Source: an uncultured Bacteroidales bacterium | GTDB lineage: Bacteria > Bacteroidota > Bacteroidia > Bacteroidales > P3 | DNA length: 60,124 bases | Assembly (NCBI GenBank): GCA_900318275.1 | Contig: ONJY01000019.1 | Location: 1 to 60,124, forward strand | Direction of reading: 5' to 3' | Shown here: positions 51,129 through 59,376 of the stretch, in pieces | Layout of the letters: the number at the start of each line of letters is the position of its first letter | How positions within the stretch are numbered: position 1 is the stretch's first letter | The notes under the pieces: model-generated | Seen by the model: the letters and a program-made list of their open reading frames with translations, nothing else | What the model was told of the DNA's origin: nothing | Databases searched by the model: none | Program-made: the position numbers and the translations under genes

Positions 51129-51135
51129 TAGAGAT

Positions 51136-51405
51136 TTAGATGATAGCGTAGATGTCGCTTTCTTTCATGATCATCAGCTTCTCGCCGTCGATCTCGATCT
51201 CGGTGCCGCTGTATTTGCCGTAGAGGACTTGGTCGCCCACCTTGACGGTCATCTCATGGTCTTTGGTGCCCTTGCCCACGGCGAGGACTTCGCCGCGCTG
51301 CGGTTTCTCCTTGGCGGTGTCGGGGATGATGATGCCGCTGGCGGTCTTCTGTTCAGCCTCGGCGGGACGCACGAGGACTCTGTCTGCTAAAGGTTTGATG
51401 TTCAT
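51136..51405 (-). CDS. groES: 10 kDa co-chaperonin GroES
   Basis: 89 residues, usual length. [34 protein letters not shown] and the mobile-loop region are conserved; the end [30 protein letters not shown] is typical. Caps GroEL. No CIRCE (TTAGCACTC-N9-GAGTGCTAA) operator is visible upstream. Its first 24 codons are duplicated at 57.5 kb. Confidence 0.98.
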   Translation of the reverse strand: MNIKPLADRVLVRPAEAEQKTASGIIIPDTAKEKPQRGEVLAVGKGTKDHEMTVKVGDQVLYGKYSGTEIEIDGEKLMIMKESDIYAII

Positions 51406-51462
51406 AATGTGTATGTTTTTATTTGTTAATTCATTGATTTTTTGACTGCGTCAGCATGACTT

Positions 51463-51494
51463 ACACATTCACACATTTACGCATTCACGCATTC
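51463..51494 (-). repeat. 8-bp tandem repeat upstream of groES
   Basis: Four units ACACATTC, ACACATTT, ACGCATTC, ACGCATTC in tandem, 58-89 bp before the groES start, on the side where its promoter must lie. No TAnnTTTG box was found nearby. Confidence 0.85.
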
Positions 51495-51518
51495 TCATTA
51501 TCAACAACCGTGCCAAAA

Positions 51519-51566
51519 TGTCAGCGACTGCCACACGCTGACAAATTGTCAGCCTATGGCAGTCGC
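51519..51566. other. Two-tier hairpin between the lipoprotein gene and groES
   Basis: Outer stem GCGACTGCCA/TGGCAGTCGC (51524-51533, 51557-51566, 10 bp). Inner stem GCTGACA/TGTCAGC (51537-51543, 51547-51553) after a CAC/CTA internal loop. A third TGTCAGC lies at 51519-51525. No T run follows, so it is not a classical terminator. Confidence 0.75.
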
Positions 51567-51589
51567 CGCTAAAGGACATTACAGCCGCT

Positions 51590-52732
51590 TTAATCCAAGT
51601 ACTCGTAGTTCCAGGTGATGTTGTATGCACCGAACCAGTTTGTTTCGGCCGTAATCGGGTACCCTCGGTCGTCGTATGTATAATTTATTCTCAGGTCTGT
51701 CCCTGAGCTTTTGCTGTTGACAGCTCTATAGTGTGTTATGTTGTGCTGGCTCCAGTGTATTTCCTGGCCGGACATATAGGTGGAACCTGGCATCAGCGTT
51801 TTTGTGCCGAACGTAATCCCGTAGGGGTGTGGCGAATTATCGTATTCGTAAATTCCCAATTGGCCGCCCTGATTATAGGTACGTACCATATCTCCGTTCG
51901 CCCATTCGCAGCGTTCGCCGACAGGTATTGCCGTGTTGTATTCTGGGGTTATCACCCACGCCACGATGTTGCCGATGCTGTCATACTGGAATGCGTATGT
52001 CTGATTGTTGGTGCTTTGCCATTCTTGCACAAGACGTCCGTCGAAATACGAATAACGGTGCTGTCTTAGCAGTGTGCCTGTGCTGTCGTAAAAACTTATT
52101 GCGACGCAGAGGCCATTGTCATAGCTCAGCTCAGCCGAGCTGCGTGTCTTTCGAGTGCTGTAATAGTCACCCTCTTCTATGTCAACTCTCGTCAGCAGGT
52201 CCCCGTTCCATGTGTAGTCATATATTGCGCAGAATGATCCACTTCTCTCCTTAAAGTATGTAATACGGCTCAAGCGACGCCCTGCCGTTGCCTGCTCGTG
52301 TTGGGCGACGCAATATGCTGTTCCGTGCCATGTGTTGTTGTCTCTGTCATAGGTCACCGTCACCGTCATGCCAGCATCTTCCATCTGTGCCATCCAGCGC
52401 AGCATCTCCTCGCGGTCTCTGGTGCTGAAGGTGGTTGGCGCTTTCGCGCTTTTGGATGCCTTGTTCTCACTGCGGAATGTCACAGCCGACCCTTCCTGTG
52501 CATAGTCACAGAAACGTTCAAGCAGAGCCTCCATCTCTTCGTCGGTGTCCATGTTTACGGTGTTGACATTATAGCCCACGATGTAGCTGACGGTGTATTT
52601 GTACTCATGTGCCGGAGTCTCTGGCGTGCTCCCGCTCACACCCGAACCCACATCTTTTGACCCCATCTCTTTATTGCAGGCAAAAAGTGTTATCACTGCA
52701 ATTAATAATAACAAGTTTATTGTTTTTTTCAT
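51590..52732 (-). CDS. Lipoprotein with shared N-terminal domain and YD-like repeats
   Basis: 380 residues from ATG 52732, lipobox VITLFA-Cys19. Residues ~45-145 (DEEMEALLERFCDYAQEGSAVTFRSENKAS ... REEMLRWMAQMEDAGMTVTVTYD) are homologous to the lipoprotein at 57588-58625. The C-terminal part has tyrosine-rich RHS/YD-like segments (YTWNGDLLTRVDIEEGDYYS, FQYDSIGNIVAW, YTYDDRGYPITAETN) of the kind found in many Bacteroidota surface lipoproteins. Function unknown. It starts 27 bp after the metalloprotease gene. Confidence 0.75.
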   Translation of the reverse strand: MKKTINLLLLIAVITLFACNKEMGSKDVGSGVSGSTPETPAHEYKYTVSYIVGYNVNTVNMDTDEEMEALLERFCDYAQEGSAVTFRSENKASKSAKAPTTFSTRDREEMLRWMAQMEDAGMTVTVTYDRDNNTWHGTAYCVAQHEQATAGRRLSRITYFKERSGSFCAIYDYTWNGDLLTRVDIEEGDYYSTRKTRSSAELSYDNGLCVAISFYDSTGTLLRQHRYSYFDGRLVQEWQSTNNQTYAFQYDSIGNIVAWVITPEYNTAIPVGERCEWANGDMVRTYNQGGQLGIYEYDNSPHPYGITFGTKTLMPGSTYMSGQEIHWSQHNITHYRAVNSKSSGTDLRINYTYDDRGYPITAETNWFGAYNITWNYEYLD

Positions 52733-52759
52733 ATTTGTTATTGTTTTACGTTTCATGTA

Positions 52760-55282
52760 TTATCGTACTTCCAGATGACCACCGAGATTTACTTTGAATC
52801 CATGTTCCAGCTTGACACTACTGTCGCCGTCCATCACTACACGTGCACCATTCATTACAGCAACGCCCTGTGGCCGTGACATACTATTGGGATCCGCTAT
52901 TGCGCCAACACGTATTGTCTCTCCGCATTCATAAGCATCACCAGTATAGTTCACGCCGGTTATTATCCTGTCATCGTCGCAATGGTAAATACCGCCGTTG
53001 CTTGTTGCAGTCAACGGGAAGAGTGTCAATGGTGTGGTGGTGCATCTGCACTCTGGGGCCGACCCTCCGCTGTATACTCCGCTAATTGGCAATGGGCTTA
53101 TATTGATAGCACTTACCTCATCCACAAGGTCTATTATGGCATCATCTTCTATGCATAAATAACCATTGTCCTCTATATCCACATGGCCAGAACCAGATAC
53201 ACGCAGAGTCGCTCCCGACTTTACAATCAATGTCCCCGTAGCCCCAATTCTCAGCGTCGCATGGTCCCTTACTTCGTATACAGATCCCGATTCAAGCACA
53301 AGCGACGACTTGTTGATGACCTCTACCGTAGACGATGTGTCTTGCCTGAAGTACGAGCCGTTGCGGCATGAGAATGTCGTGGGTGTAATGAAGTCTTCCA
53401 CTACGGATGGTGTATGATTCGGATTGTCTGGATTTAAATGTCTGTTTGGCGTGCCGCTCATGTCTATGGTCAGCGTTATGTTAGGCTGCACGTCGACATC
53501 GGGACGGCTGTCGCCCGTGATGTCGCCGAGCACAATGGATGCCGCGGCCCACCGCACATCGCGGTCCACTGCTACGTCGTCGAGTCTTATCTTAACCGTC
53601 ATGCTGCCGTCAGGGTTCTCGCTTAGCACTTCGAACGATATGCCGTTGAGGTAGTAATCCCCCATCTTCTTGTTGTTCGAGTCGTACTTTGGCATGTTTC
53701 GCACCGTCGGGTTTGTGGCCATACCTACCTTGTCGCCATTATGGAATTGCAAGCCAGTGCCTGTAATCCATCTTGCTGTGGGTTCCTCATCGTTTAAATC
53801 AACGACCCATGCCTGTTCGTTTGCATTGCGACCAGGACCATTCCAATCATCGTTATGTCTGATATAACCGTTATTGTCATAGTCGTGTCTCACATGCTCA
53901 TTGACGCTTTGTCCACCTAATGGATTTGCTCTATCAGTAAACATTGGATATGTTTTATTCCCACAGATGACCCCATATTGTAATTCTGTTGGGATGAATG
54001 AATAGTCAAAGTCGCCATTCCTTGATAACCATCTGATGGCATTACCATGTGTTATTAGATTTACAACGGTTTCATCTTTTACATGTGAATATCCCTCAAT
54101 GTAAGCAATTAATCCTTTTTTATATTCTGCCGAGGAGTCTCCGCAAAAAAGTCCCCTGTGCATAGCTCCGTCAAAAGTAGAGACTCCTTGGTGGTTTTCC
54201 AGCCATATATATTGGTGGCTGCCATCAATCGTGGGGAGCTTGATTCTGATGGCATCGCCGGTGGTGATGAAGTCCCGCATTGTGTATATTCCGTTTGTTA
54301 CTATAAGGTCGCTTGCCTCGTCAATATCAGCAGATATATTACTAGTTTTTATCTGCGGTGTCCAATCAAGTATATATCGTTCCCACCCTAGGGCGCAAGT
54401 GTAATTCCTCATAATATTCATCATACCCCATCCTGACGAAGGGGTGTAGAAATATTTACCACATACGCTATTCCCACCGCCATAGTGGGGACCAGAGTAT
54501 AATACATGGCCTATTTCATGAGGGAAAATACCAATAGGATCATACCATCCAGTCATCAAGGTGAAACCGTCACTAATGTAAAAACCACCACCTACACTCT
54601 CGTTCCAAAGACCTGTACCATCGAACCCATTTGCTCCTTTGAGTGGAACTCGTTTCATTTGGTCGGGATAAGGGTGGATTGTATCCCATTCCCATTTTAG
54701 GCGATGGCAAAAAACAATATAATCAATTTTGCTGTCTGGTTGGCTTTCTGAGTTGTCGTACGAATAATTAGGATAATTAGTTCGATTATCGAACCTGCTC
54801 CAATTATAGTTTGAACTCATTCTTTGAAGAGCTTTTCTGTTAACAGAACCCCAATTATCGTCATCGGACAACTCAACAGTTATTGTATCGGGATAGTATT
54901 CTGCAATGAGCCTAAACAGACCATTTGACATTTGATAATAAAAATTAGACACAGGTTTTCGTGTTGTATCAGAGTATACATCCTGTGAGAATTCAGAATA
55001 ATCGCAATAAAAAGGCCTGTCGCTATTACCTGTCATCCAATTGGGGAACATTGCACCTACAGGCCATTCTTCCGCATGGATTGTGTCATATTTCCTACCG
55101 TGCGTGACAAACAAAACCAATATTCTCAAATCTCCTTTTGGCGTAAAAACACCTCCGTTTTCAATATGTTCTATATTTCTATTGTTGCTTTCGATAACAT
55201 TTACTTCATGGCAACATTGGAACTGAGCATTCGAGAAACTAAAACTTATTAGTAAAACATACAGTATCAGAAATCTTTTCAT
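52760..55282 (-). CDS. Secreted M6-like zinc metalloprotease
   Basis: 840 residues with signal peptide (FLILYVLLISFSFSNAQ). The peptidase domain (about 50-400) contains LRILVLFVTHG, KIDYIVFCHRL and the zinc motif HEIGH at 255-259 with His266 downstream, resembling immune-inhibitor-A/M6 peptidases. The C-terminal ~250 residues contain short Gly/Ser-rich beta turns (SGATLRVSGSGHVDIEDNGYLCIEDDAII) and end in VKLEHGFKVNLGGHLEVR, a beta-helical surface module known from other Bacteroidota exported proteins; the classical T9SS tail is not obvious. The N-terminal half is more AT-rich than the rest. Overlaps the preceding gene by 4 bp. Confidence 0.8.
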   Translation of the reverse strand: MKRFLILYVLLISFSFSNAQFQCCHEVNVIESNNRNIEHIENGGVFTPKGDLRILVLFVTHGRKYDTIHAEEWPVGAMFPNWMTGNSDRPFYCDYSEFSQDVYSDTTRKPVSNFYYQMSNGLFRLIAEYYPDTITVELSDDDNWGSVNRKALQRMSSNYNWSRFDNRTNYPNYSYDNSESQPDSKIDYIVFCHRLKWEWDTIHPYPDQMKRVPLKGANGFDGTGLWNESVGGGFYISDGFTLMTGWYDPIGIFPHEIGHVLYSGPHYGGGNSVCGKYFYTPSSGWGMMNIMRNYTCALGWERYILDWTPQIKTSNISADIDEASDLIVTNGIYTMRDFITTGDAIRIKLPTIDGSHQYIWLENHQGVSTFDGAMHRGLFCGDSSAEYKKGLIAYIEGYSHVKDETVVNLITHGNAIRWLSRNGDFDYSFIPTELQYGVICGNKTYPMFTDRANPLGGQSVNEHVRHDYDNNGYIRHNDDWNGPGRNANEQAWVVDLNDEEPTARWITGTGLQFHNGDKVGMATNPTVRNMPKYDSNNKKMGDYYLNGISFEVLSENPDGSMTVKIRLDDVAVDRDVRWAAASIVLGDITGDSRPDVDVQPNITLTIDMSGTPNRHLNPDNPNHTPSVVEDFITPTTFSCRNGSYFRQDTSSTVEVINKSSLVLESGSVYEVRDHATLRIGATGTLIVKSGATLRVSGSGHVDIEDNGYLCIEDDAIIDLVDEVSAINISPLPISGVYSGGSAPECRCTTTPLTLFPLTATSNGGIYHCDDDRIITGVNYTGDAYECGETIRVGAIADPNSMSRPQGVAVMNGARVVMDGDSSVKLEHGFKVNLGGHLEVR

Positions 55283-55680
55283 TTCTTAATTATTTTTTTA
55301 TAAATAATTTTATCATCTGTTATTGCGACAATAACATATAGCCCGGATGGTTTGCCAGTCATGTCGACAATAGAGTTGGAGGCTTCCGCTATCAATAATC
55401 CTTTTGAGTCATATATTCGGATACTCTTTGGTTTATTGCAGTCAACTCTAATATAATTACTGCAAGGATTCGGGTATATAATAATTCTTTCAGGCAAAAC
55501 TTCGTTAGTGCTTTCGTGCGATCTCACTCTGCAGGAATCCCTATTTAAATAGTTGTGTTCGTCTTCTATTGTTGTTTTGTATAATAGAGTGTCATTATGG
55601 TGCACGCAAATTAAGAATGCCTCATAATGTGGGTTGAAAAAATAAGGCCACAACATTTCGGCGCCGACCTCTTCTTTCAT
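55279..55680 (-). pseudogene. 3' part of a split T9SS cargo gene (sorting domain)
   Basis: 133 residues if started at ATG 55680. There is no signal peptide. It begins with EEVGAEMLWPYFFNPHYEAFLICVHHNDTLLYKT, the usual middle part of this T9SS protein family, and ends with a type A sorting domain (IIIYPNPCSNYIRVDC ... GKPSGLYVIVAITDDKIIYKKIIKK). The reading frame is -1 relative to the upstream piece, which has the signal peptide. Without the first part it cannot be exported, so it makes sense only as a continuation of that ORF. Confidence 0.75.
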
Positions 55681-56105
55681 ATAAAAATTTTTCTGTTGTT
55701 TGAATCGATAAACACAGAGTCCGCAAGATACCAGCCCATGCGGCCTGTGTAAAAACTGTCTCCAATAGAAAGAGATAAGTCTACTATTAACTCTTCTTGG
55801 TCACCCCAATGTCTTCCTTTTACCCACATTTTTCCTGAGATAGTGTCCTCTCTTATCAAAGCGATTCCCCAATTTGAGCTAATGACTCTATAGTGAACAG
55901 TGCCAACGACAGTATCGCTACCAATGACAATTCTATTGTCTGTTGGACCAAGATCATATAAAACCATTCCGCAGTCCCATACCGTACTTTCGCTGCCGAA
56001 GAACGAGCGGTAGCCGTGTGTCGCTGTATCTTGGGTCGGGGAGTCCTGCGCTGTGAGGCATCCCGCCAACAACAGTGCGCCTATAATCATGATAATCTTT
56101 TTCAT
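55677..56105 (-). pseudogene. 5' part of a split T9SS cargo gene (signal peptide and N-terminal domain)
   Basis: 142 residues: signal peptide MKKIIMIIGALLLAGCLTAQ, then a beta-rich domain (YRSFFGSESTVWDCG, VVGTVHYRVISSNWGIALIREDTISGKMWVK, LIVDLSLSIGDSFYTG, ADSVFIDSNNRKIFI) matching the N-terminal part of a common ~280-residue T9SS protein family. It stops at TGA directly after an AAAAATTTTT run. One added or skipped base there would join it to the downstream piece, giving about 275 residues. Confidence 0.75.
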
Positions 56106-56120
56106 AGCTTTACCCTTTCC

Positions 56121-57254
56121 TTATTTTGTAAGTATCATCTGCTTTGTGTCCACAATCTGCTCGTCCACCACGAGCGAATAGACATACATACCTGCTGCCA
56201 GCGTGCCTCCGCTAACAATTACCGAGCCATGACCGTACTGCGTCAGAGCGTAACTCTGCAACATCTCGCCGTTGAGGTTGAAGACATACATGTAGGCCGA
56301 CTTGGCATTGGTAGGCACTTGGTATTCTATAACAGTCTCGGCAGAGAAGGGGTTGGGCGAGTTCTGGTACAGTCTTGCCTCATCTGTCACTAACGCCTGT
56401 TTCTCGTGATATATACCAACTTTTGCACCTTTGGCATTATTTGCCGGTGCCTGTACGTTAAGTTCAACACCGGCATCCTCTATGGCCTCATATAGTTCGT
56501 TGATAGCAGAAATGAGTACCGGCACCAGTTCCATGTAGTTTATAAATTCATTGCCGTCAATGTCAGACTCCACCAGCTCAGGAAACTGTTGTGACAACTC
56601 ACTGGCCAGCAGGCCGTAGCGCGTAGAGACAATTGTGCGTAATGCCCTTGCTTGCTCCATGCGCATCATATCCACCTGCTCCTTCTCCGTTATGTCCGAA
56701 CCTGTCTCCATACGTGTTTGACCACTATTGCTGCCGCCGATAGTATTTTCTAGTTTGCTATAGCTGTAAGTTTTGCCATTTAATTGCATAATTCTATACA
56801 ATGCGTAAGGGATGTTGACTACATTGCTCTTACGGTCATCGGCCGAACTTACCGCCATGCGGTCGGCTCGTACATTGTCATAAATCATAAAGCCGCCGTT
56901 GCCGTTAAAGATATCCCATTCACCCAACAGGAAAGTGCCATCCCATGACGTCATGCGCATACCATATTTACCATGCAACCAAAGAATGTCTGAGTCTTCA
57001 TTGCCCCATTCTCCCAGAAAGACATTCCATCCAACATTTTCTTGTTTGCCGAAGTCGCCGAAAGCGAGCTTGGAGCCTGCTCGGTTTTCTCCGATCTTGC
57101 CAAATACCGACATGGACAGCACTCCGTCTTGGTCATCGCCGCTGCGGTCAGGGCCGGCAATGACTTTGCCGTTACTCTTGATTTCCAGCTGTGCGCTTGT
57201 GCCAACTGCACTTGCGGCCAACAGCACCAACGCTAAAGTAATTCTTTTCATCAT
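56121..57254 (-). CDS. T9SS cargo protein with S74-like chaperone region
   Basis: 377 residues, signal peptide (ITLALVLLAASAVGTSAQ). An N-terminal repeat-like part (GNEDSDILWLHGKYGMRMTSWDGTFLLGEWD) is followed by RYGLLASELSQQFPELVESDIDGNEFINYMELVPVLISAINELYEAI, which resembles the intramolecular chaperone domain of tail-fibre-like and Bacteroidota surface proteins. The last ~75 residues are a type A sorting domain (RLYQNSPNPFSAETVIEYQVP ... GMYVYSLVVDEQIVDTKQMILTK). Probably surface-exposed and trimeric, by analogy. ATG 57251 is an alternative start. Confidence 0.82.
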   Translation of the reverse strand: MMKRITLALVLLAASAVGTSAQLEIKSNGKVIAGPDRSGDDQDGVLSMSVFGKIGENRAGSKLAFGDFGKQENVGWNVFLGEWGNEDSDILWLHGKYGMRMTSWDGTFLLGEWDIFNGNGGFMIYDNVRADRMAVSSADDRKSNVVNIPYALYRIMQLNGKTYSYSKLENTIGGSNSGQTRMETGSDITEKEQVDMMRMEQARALRTIVSTRYGLLASELSQQFPELVESDIDGNEFINYMELVPVLISAINELYEAIEDAGVELNVQAPANNAKGAKVGIYHEKQALVTDEARLYQNSPNPFSAETVIEYQVPTNAKSAYMYVFNLNGEMLQSYALTQYGHGSVIVSGGTLAAGMYVYSLVVDEQIVDTKQMILTK

Positions 57255-57264
57255 AATTGTTTTT

Positions 57265-57491
57265 TTATTGTTTATTTTGTTTTTCTTCTATGACCTTTAT
57301 CTGGTAAACTCTCAAGGCCTCAAACTGTGCCTCGTTCTCCACGCGGTAGAAGGCCACGGTCTTCTCGTCGTGCACGGCCATGGCGCGCCAGAGGGGCACC
57401 TCGTCGCGCTTCACGCGGCGGGCCGGATTGTCGATGTCGCCCAGCCAGCTGGTGACGCCCTCCGTGGCGCGGATGTCCATCTCCTCTTTCA
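57265..57491 (-). pseudogene. Truncated paralogue of the 58.6-kb lipoprotein, lacking its N-terminus
   Basis: From QRLKEEMDIRATEGVTSWLGDIDNPARRVKRDEVPLWRAMAVHDEKTVAFYR onwards it is closely related to the lipoprotein at 58640-59056 (QRLKEEMDIRTSEGVTSWMGDID...). The signal peptide and first ~60 residues are missing and replaced by a groES 5' fragment. ATG 57480, preceded by GAGGAG, would give a 71-residue cytoplasmic peptide. Probably non-functional. Confidence 0.8.
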
Positions 57492-57564
57492 GCCGCTGGC
57501 GGTCTTCTGTTCAGCCTCGGCGGGACGCACGAGGACTCTGTCTGCTAAAGGTTTGATGTTCATA
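57492..57564 (-). repeat. 73-bp duplicate of the 5' end of groES
   Basis: Identical over 73 bp to 51334-51406, i.e. from one base before the groES ATG to codon 24. It reads [18 protein letters not shown]... up to Gly24 and then meets TGA at the junction, 8 bp before the ATG of the truncated lipoprotein gene. Confidence 0.97.
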
Positions 57565-57587
57565 GTACTAATTATTTGAGCAAACTG

Positions 57588-58625
57588 TTAGTCCAGCCGC
57601 ACGGCGCGGACAGTGAACCCGTAACGGCGATTACTTTTGCCCACGTGGACCGGATTGTTCGCATCGAAGCAGAAAGCCCATGCATCGCTTGGACTGTTCG
57701 TGTCAAGCGACGAGGACCAGTAGAAGCCGAATCCGCAGCCGTCTACTCCATGGAGTTCCGAACCGTAGCGCATGCCGGCAGCGGGAAAGAAGAGCGTGTT
57801 GCCGTTAGTGATGCTGGTGAACTTGAGTCCGTTGACACCGTTCATGGTAGTCCACTCTACGGTGGAATAGTCTATCAACTCCTGCCACTCTTCTTTGGTG
57901 GGCGTGCGGGCCCCGCTTCCGATTCCGAAGGCCATCGTCGCCGCATCGTCCGTCGCCCGCAGGATGGTGAGGCTGTCAGGAGTGCCATAATCGCTGTGGG
58001 TATTGTACTTGATCAGAGTCAAAAGGTTGCCCTCGCCATCCGCAGTACCGTAGCGGTAGGTATTCCAGTTGTAGACTTCCTTCGGGCTGATCTCGCCCCA
58101 AGCGTAGTAGTTGCCGTACTCCTCGGGAGCATTGGCTCCCAGGTCGCACTTGGCCCACAGCACTCCGCTCGGCAAGCCCAGGTCGACCCATAGGGTGCCG
58201 TCAATTTGTGGCTGTGGTGCTGTGGCGTAGGCCATGCCGTTATAGGTGCCGGTGTTGGGGTCGTAGGTTATCGTCACGGTCTTGCCGGCCTCCTCCATCT
58301 GCCGCATCCAGCGTATCATCTCCTCGCGGTTGGTGGTGCTGTAGGTGGCGACATCCTTGGCGGCGACGCCTTTGTTGCCGCGGTTGGCGTTGTAGAAGGT
58401 GACGCTGTCGCCCTGCTGTGCGTAGTTGCAGAACTGCACTAACAGCGCCTCAAACTCCGTGTCGGTCTCCAGGTGCACCGTGGTGGTGCGGTCGGCGACG
58501 GTGTAGGTGATGTCGCGCTCCTGGGTCGTGGCGACGGTGTCGGGCGTCAACTCCTTCTCTTTGTTGCAGGCCGCAAGCATCAGCACGGCAGCCAGCATAG
58601 CGGTAAGTTTCAATGTGTGTTTCAT
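57588..58625 (-). CDS. Lipoprotein with FISUMP-type C-terminal domain
   Basis: 345 residues, lipobox LMLAA-Cys20. Residues ~45-140 (TDTEFEALLVQFCNYAQQGDSVTFYNANRGNKG ... REEMIRWMRQMEEAGKTVTITYD) form the same N-terminal domain as the lipoprotein at 51.6 kb. The C-terminal ~190 residues (WVDLGLPSGVLWAKCDLGA ... YYAWGEISPKEVYNWNTY ... FYWSSSLDTNSPSDAWAFCFD) are the Fibrobacter-major-paralogous (FISUMP) domain, common in secreted Bacteroidota proteins. Function unknown. Starts 14 bp after the preceding gene, likely part of the sigma-factor operon. Confidence 0.85.
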   Translation of the reverse strand: MKHTLKLTAMLAAVLMLAACNKEKELTPDTVATTQERDITYTVADRTTTVHLETDTEFEALLVQFCNYAQQGDSVTFYNANRGNKGVAAKDVATYSTTNREEMIRWMRQMEEAGKTVTITYDPNTGTYNGMAYATAPQPQIDGTLWVDLGLPSGVLWAKCDLGANAPEEYGNYYAWGEISPKEVYNWNTYRYGTADGEGNLLTLIKYNTHSDYGTPDSLTILRATDDAATMAFGIGSGARTPTKEEWQELIDYSTVEWTTMNGVNGLKFTSITNGNTLFFPAAGMRYGSELHGVDGCGFGFYWSSSLDTNSPSDAWAFCFDANNPVHVGKSNRRYGFTVRAVRLD

Positions 58626-58639
58626 ATTATTGTATTATT

Positions 58640-59056
58640 TTATTGTTCCATTTTATTCATTTGGTAATCCAGCAGGGCCCGGTACTGCACATCGTTGTCG
58701 ATGCGGTAGAAGGCCACGGTGCGCTCGTTGTGGACGGCCATGGCGCGCCAGGCGGGGAGTCGGCCCCCTTTCACGCGCTGCTGCGGCTGGTCGATGTCGC
58801 CCATCCAGCTGGTGACACCCTCCGACGTGCGGATGTCCATCTCCTCTTTCAGCCGCTGCCATGCCGCACTGTCGTCGGCCACGAGGAAGACAACGTCCAC
58901 CGTCACCGTGTCGTTTAGGCGGAAGCCGTTGACCTGCGCTGCCGTGAGGTCCTGCCGCCAGGCATACTGCCGGTACAGCGGCAGCTCTTCCTGCTTGTGC
59001 GAGCAGGCGGCCAACACCATCAGTGGCAGCAGCAGTATGAGCACCAGCCGTTTCAT
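58640..59056 (-). CDS. Small lipoprotein of the ECF sigma operon
   Basis: 138 residues from ATG 59056, lipobox LMVLAA-Cys18. Contains NDTVTVDVVFLVADDSAAWQRLKEEMDI and a conserved C-terminal region VTSWMGDIDQPQQRVKGG...WRAMAVHNERTVAFYRID, shared with the truncated copy at 57.3 kb. No family recognised. The start overlaps the putative anti-sigma gene by 4 bp. Confidence 0.75.
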   Translation of the reverse strand: MKRLVLILLLPLMVLAACSHKQEELPLYRQYAWRQDLTAAQVNGFRLNDTVTVDVVFLVADDSAAWQRLKEEMDIRTSEGVTSWMGDIDQPQQRVKGGRLPAWRAMAVHNERTVAFYRIDNDVQYRALLDYQMNKMEQ

Positions 59057-59337
59057 ATCATTGCGCGTGTTAGCGTCTTTCCTGCCAGCGCAACCCACTG
59101 TGCATCGGTGGTGCCGGCACGGTTGCAGTATACGGACTCATAGTCCTTCGTCGTCAGCGTGTTGTTGTACAGCGCCACGGCGGCGAACAGGGCTATGGCC
59201 GCCACCGTTGCCAGCCCGCCGGCTGTGCGGCGTTTCTGGCGGCGGCGACGCAGCCATGCGGGGTAGTCCTGCCGCAGCCGCCGCTGCAGGCCCCTCTGCT
59301 CTTCTTGCTCCCAAATGGTTTCAAATGTGGTATCCAT
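59053..59337 (-). CDS. Single-pass membrane protein, putative anti-sigma factor
   Basis: 94 residues from ATG 59337. A cytoplasmic basic helical part (FETIWEQEEQRGLQRRLRQDYPAWLRRRRQKRR), one membrane helix (about 41-58) and a short periplasmic tail. Position directly after an ECF sigma gene and topology fit an anti-sigma factor, but no known anti-sigma domain is recognisable. It is preceded by a heptanucleotide array. Confidence 0.6.
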   Translation of the reverse strand: MDTTFETIWEQEEQRGLQRRLRQDYPAWLRRRRQKRRTAGGLATVAAIALFAAVALYNNTLTTKDYESVYCNRAGTTDAQWVALAGKTLTRAMI

Positions 59338-59342
59338 AATAT

Positions 59343-59376
59343 TTTTCAATTTTCAATTTTCAACATTCAATTTCAG
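59343..59376 (-). repeat. Heptanucleotide array between sigma factor and putative anti-sigma genes
   Basis: TTTTCAA three times (59343-59363), then CATTCAA and TTTCAG. It occupies the whole gap, contains the sigma stop codon and ends 6 bp before the next ATG. Confidence 0.88.

Noticed and set aside
51406-51589. CIRCE operator for groESL
   Set aside because: No TTAGCACTC / GAGTGCTAA inverted repeat is present; the inverted repeats seen have other sequences.
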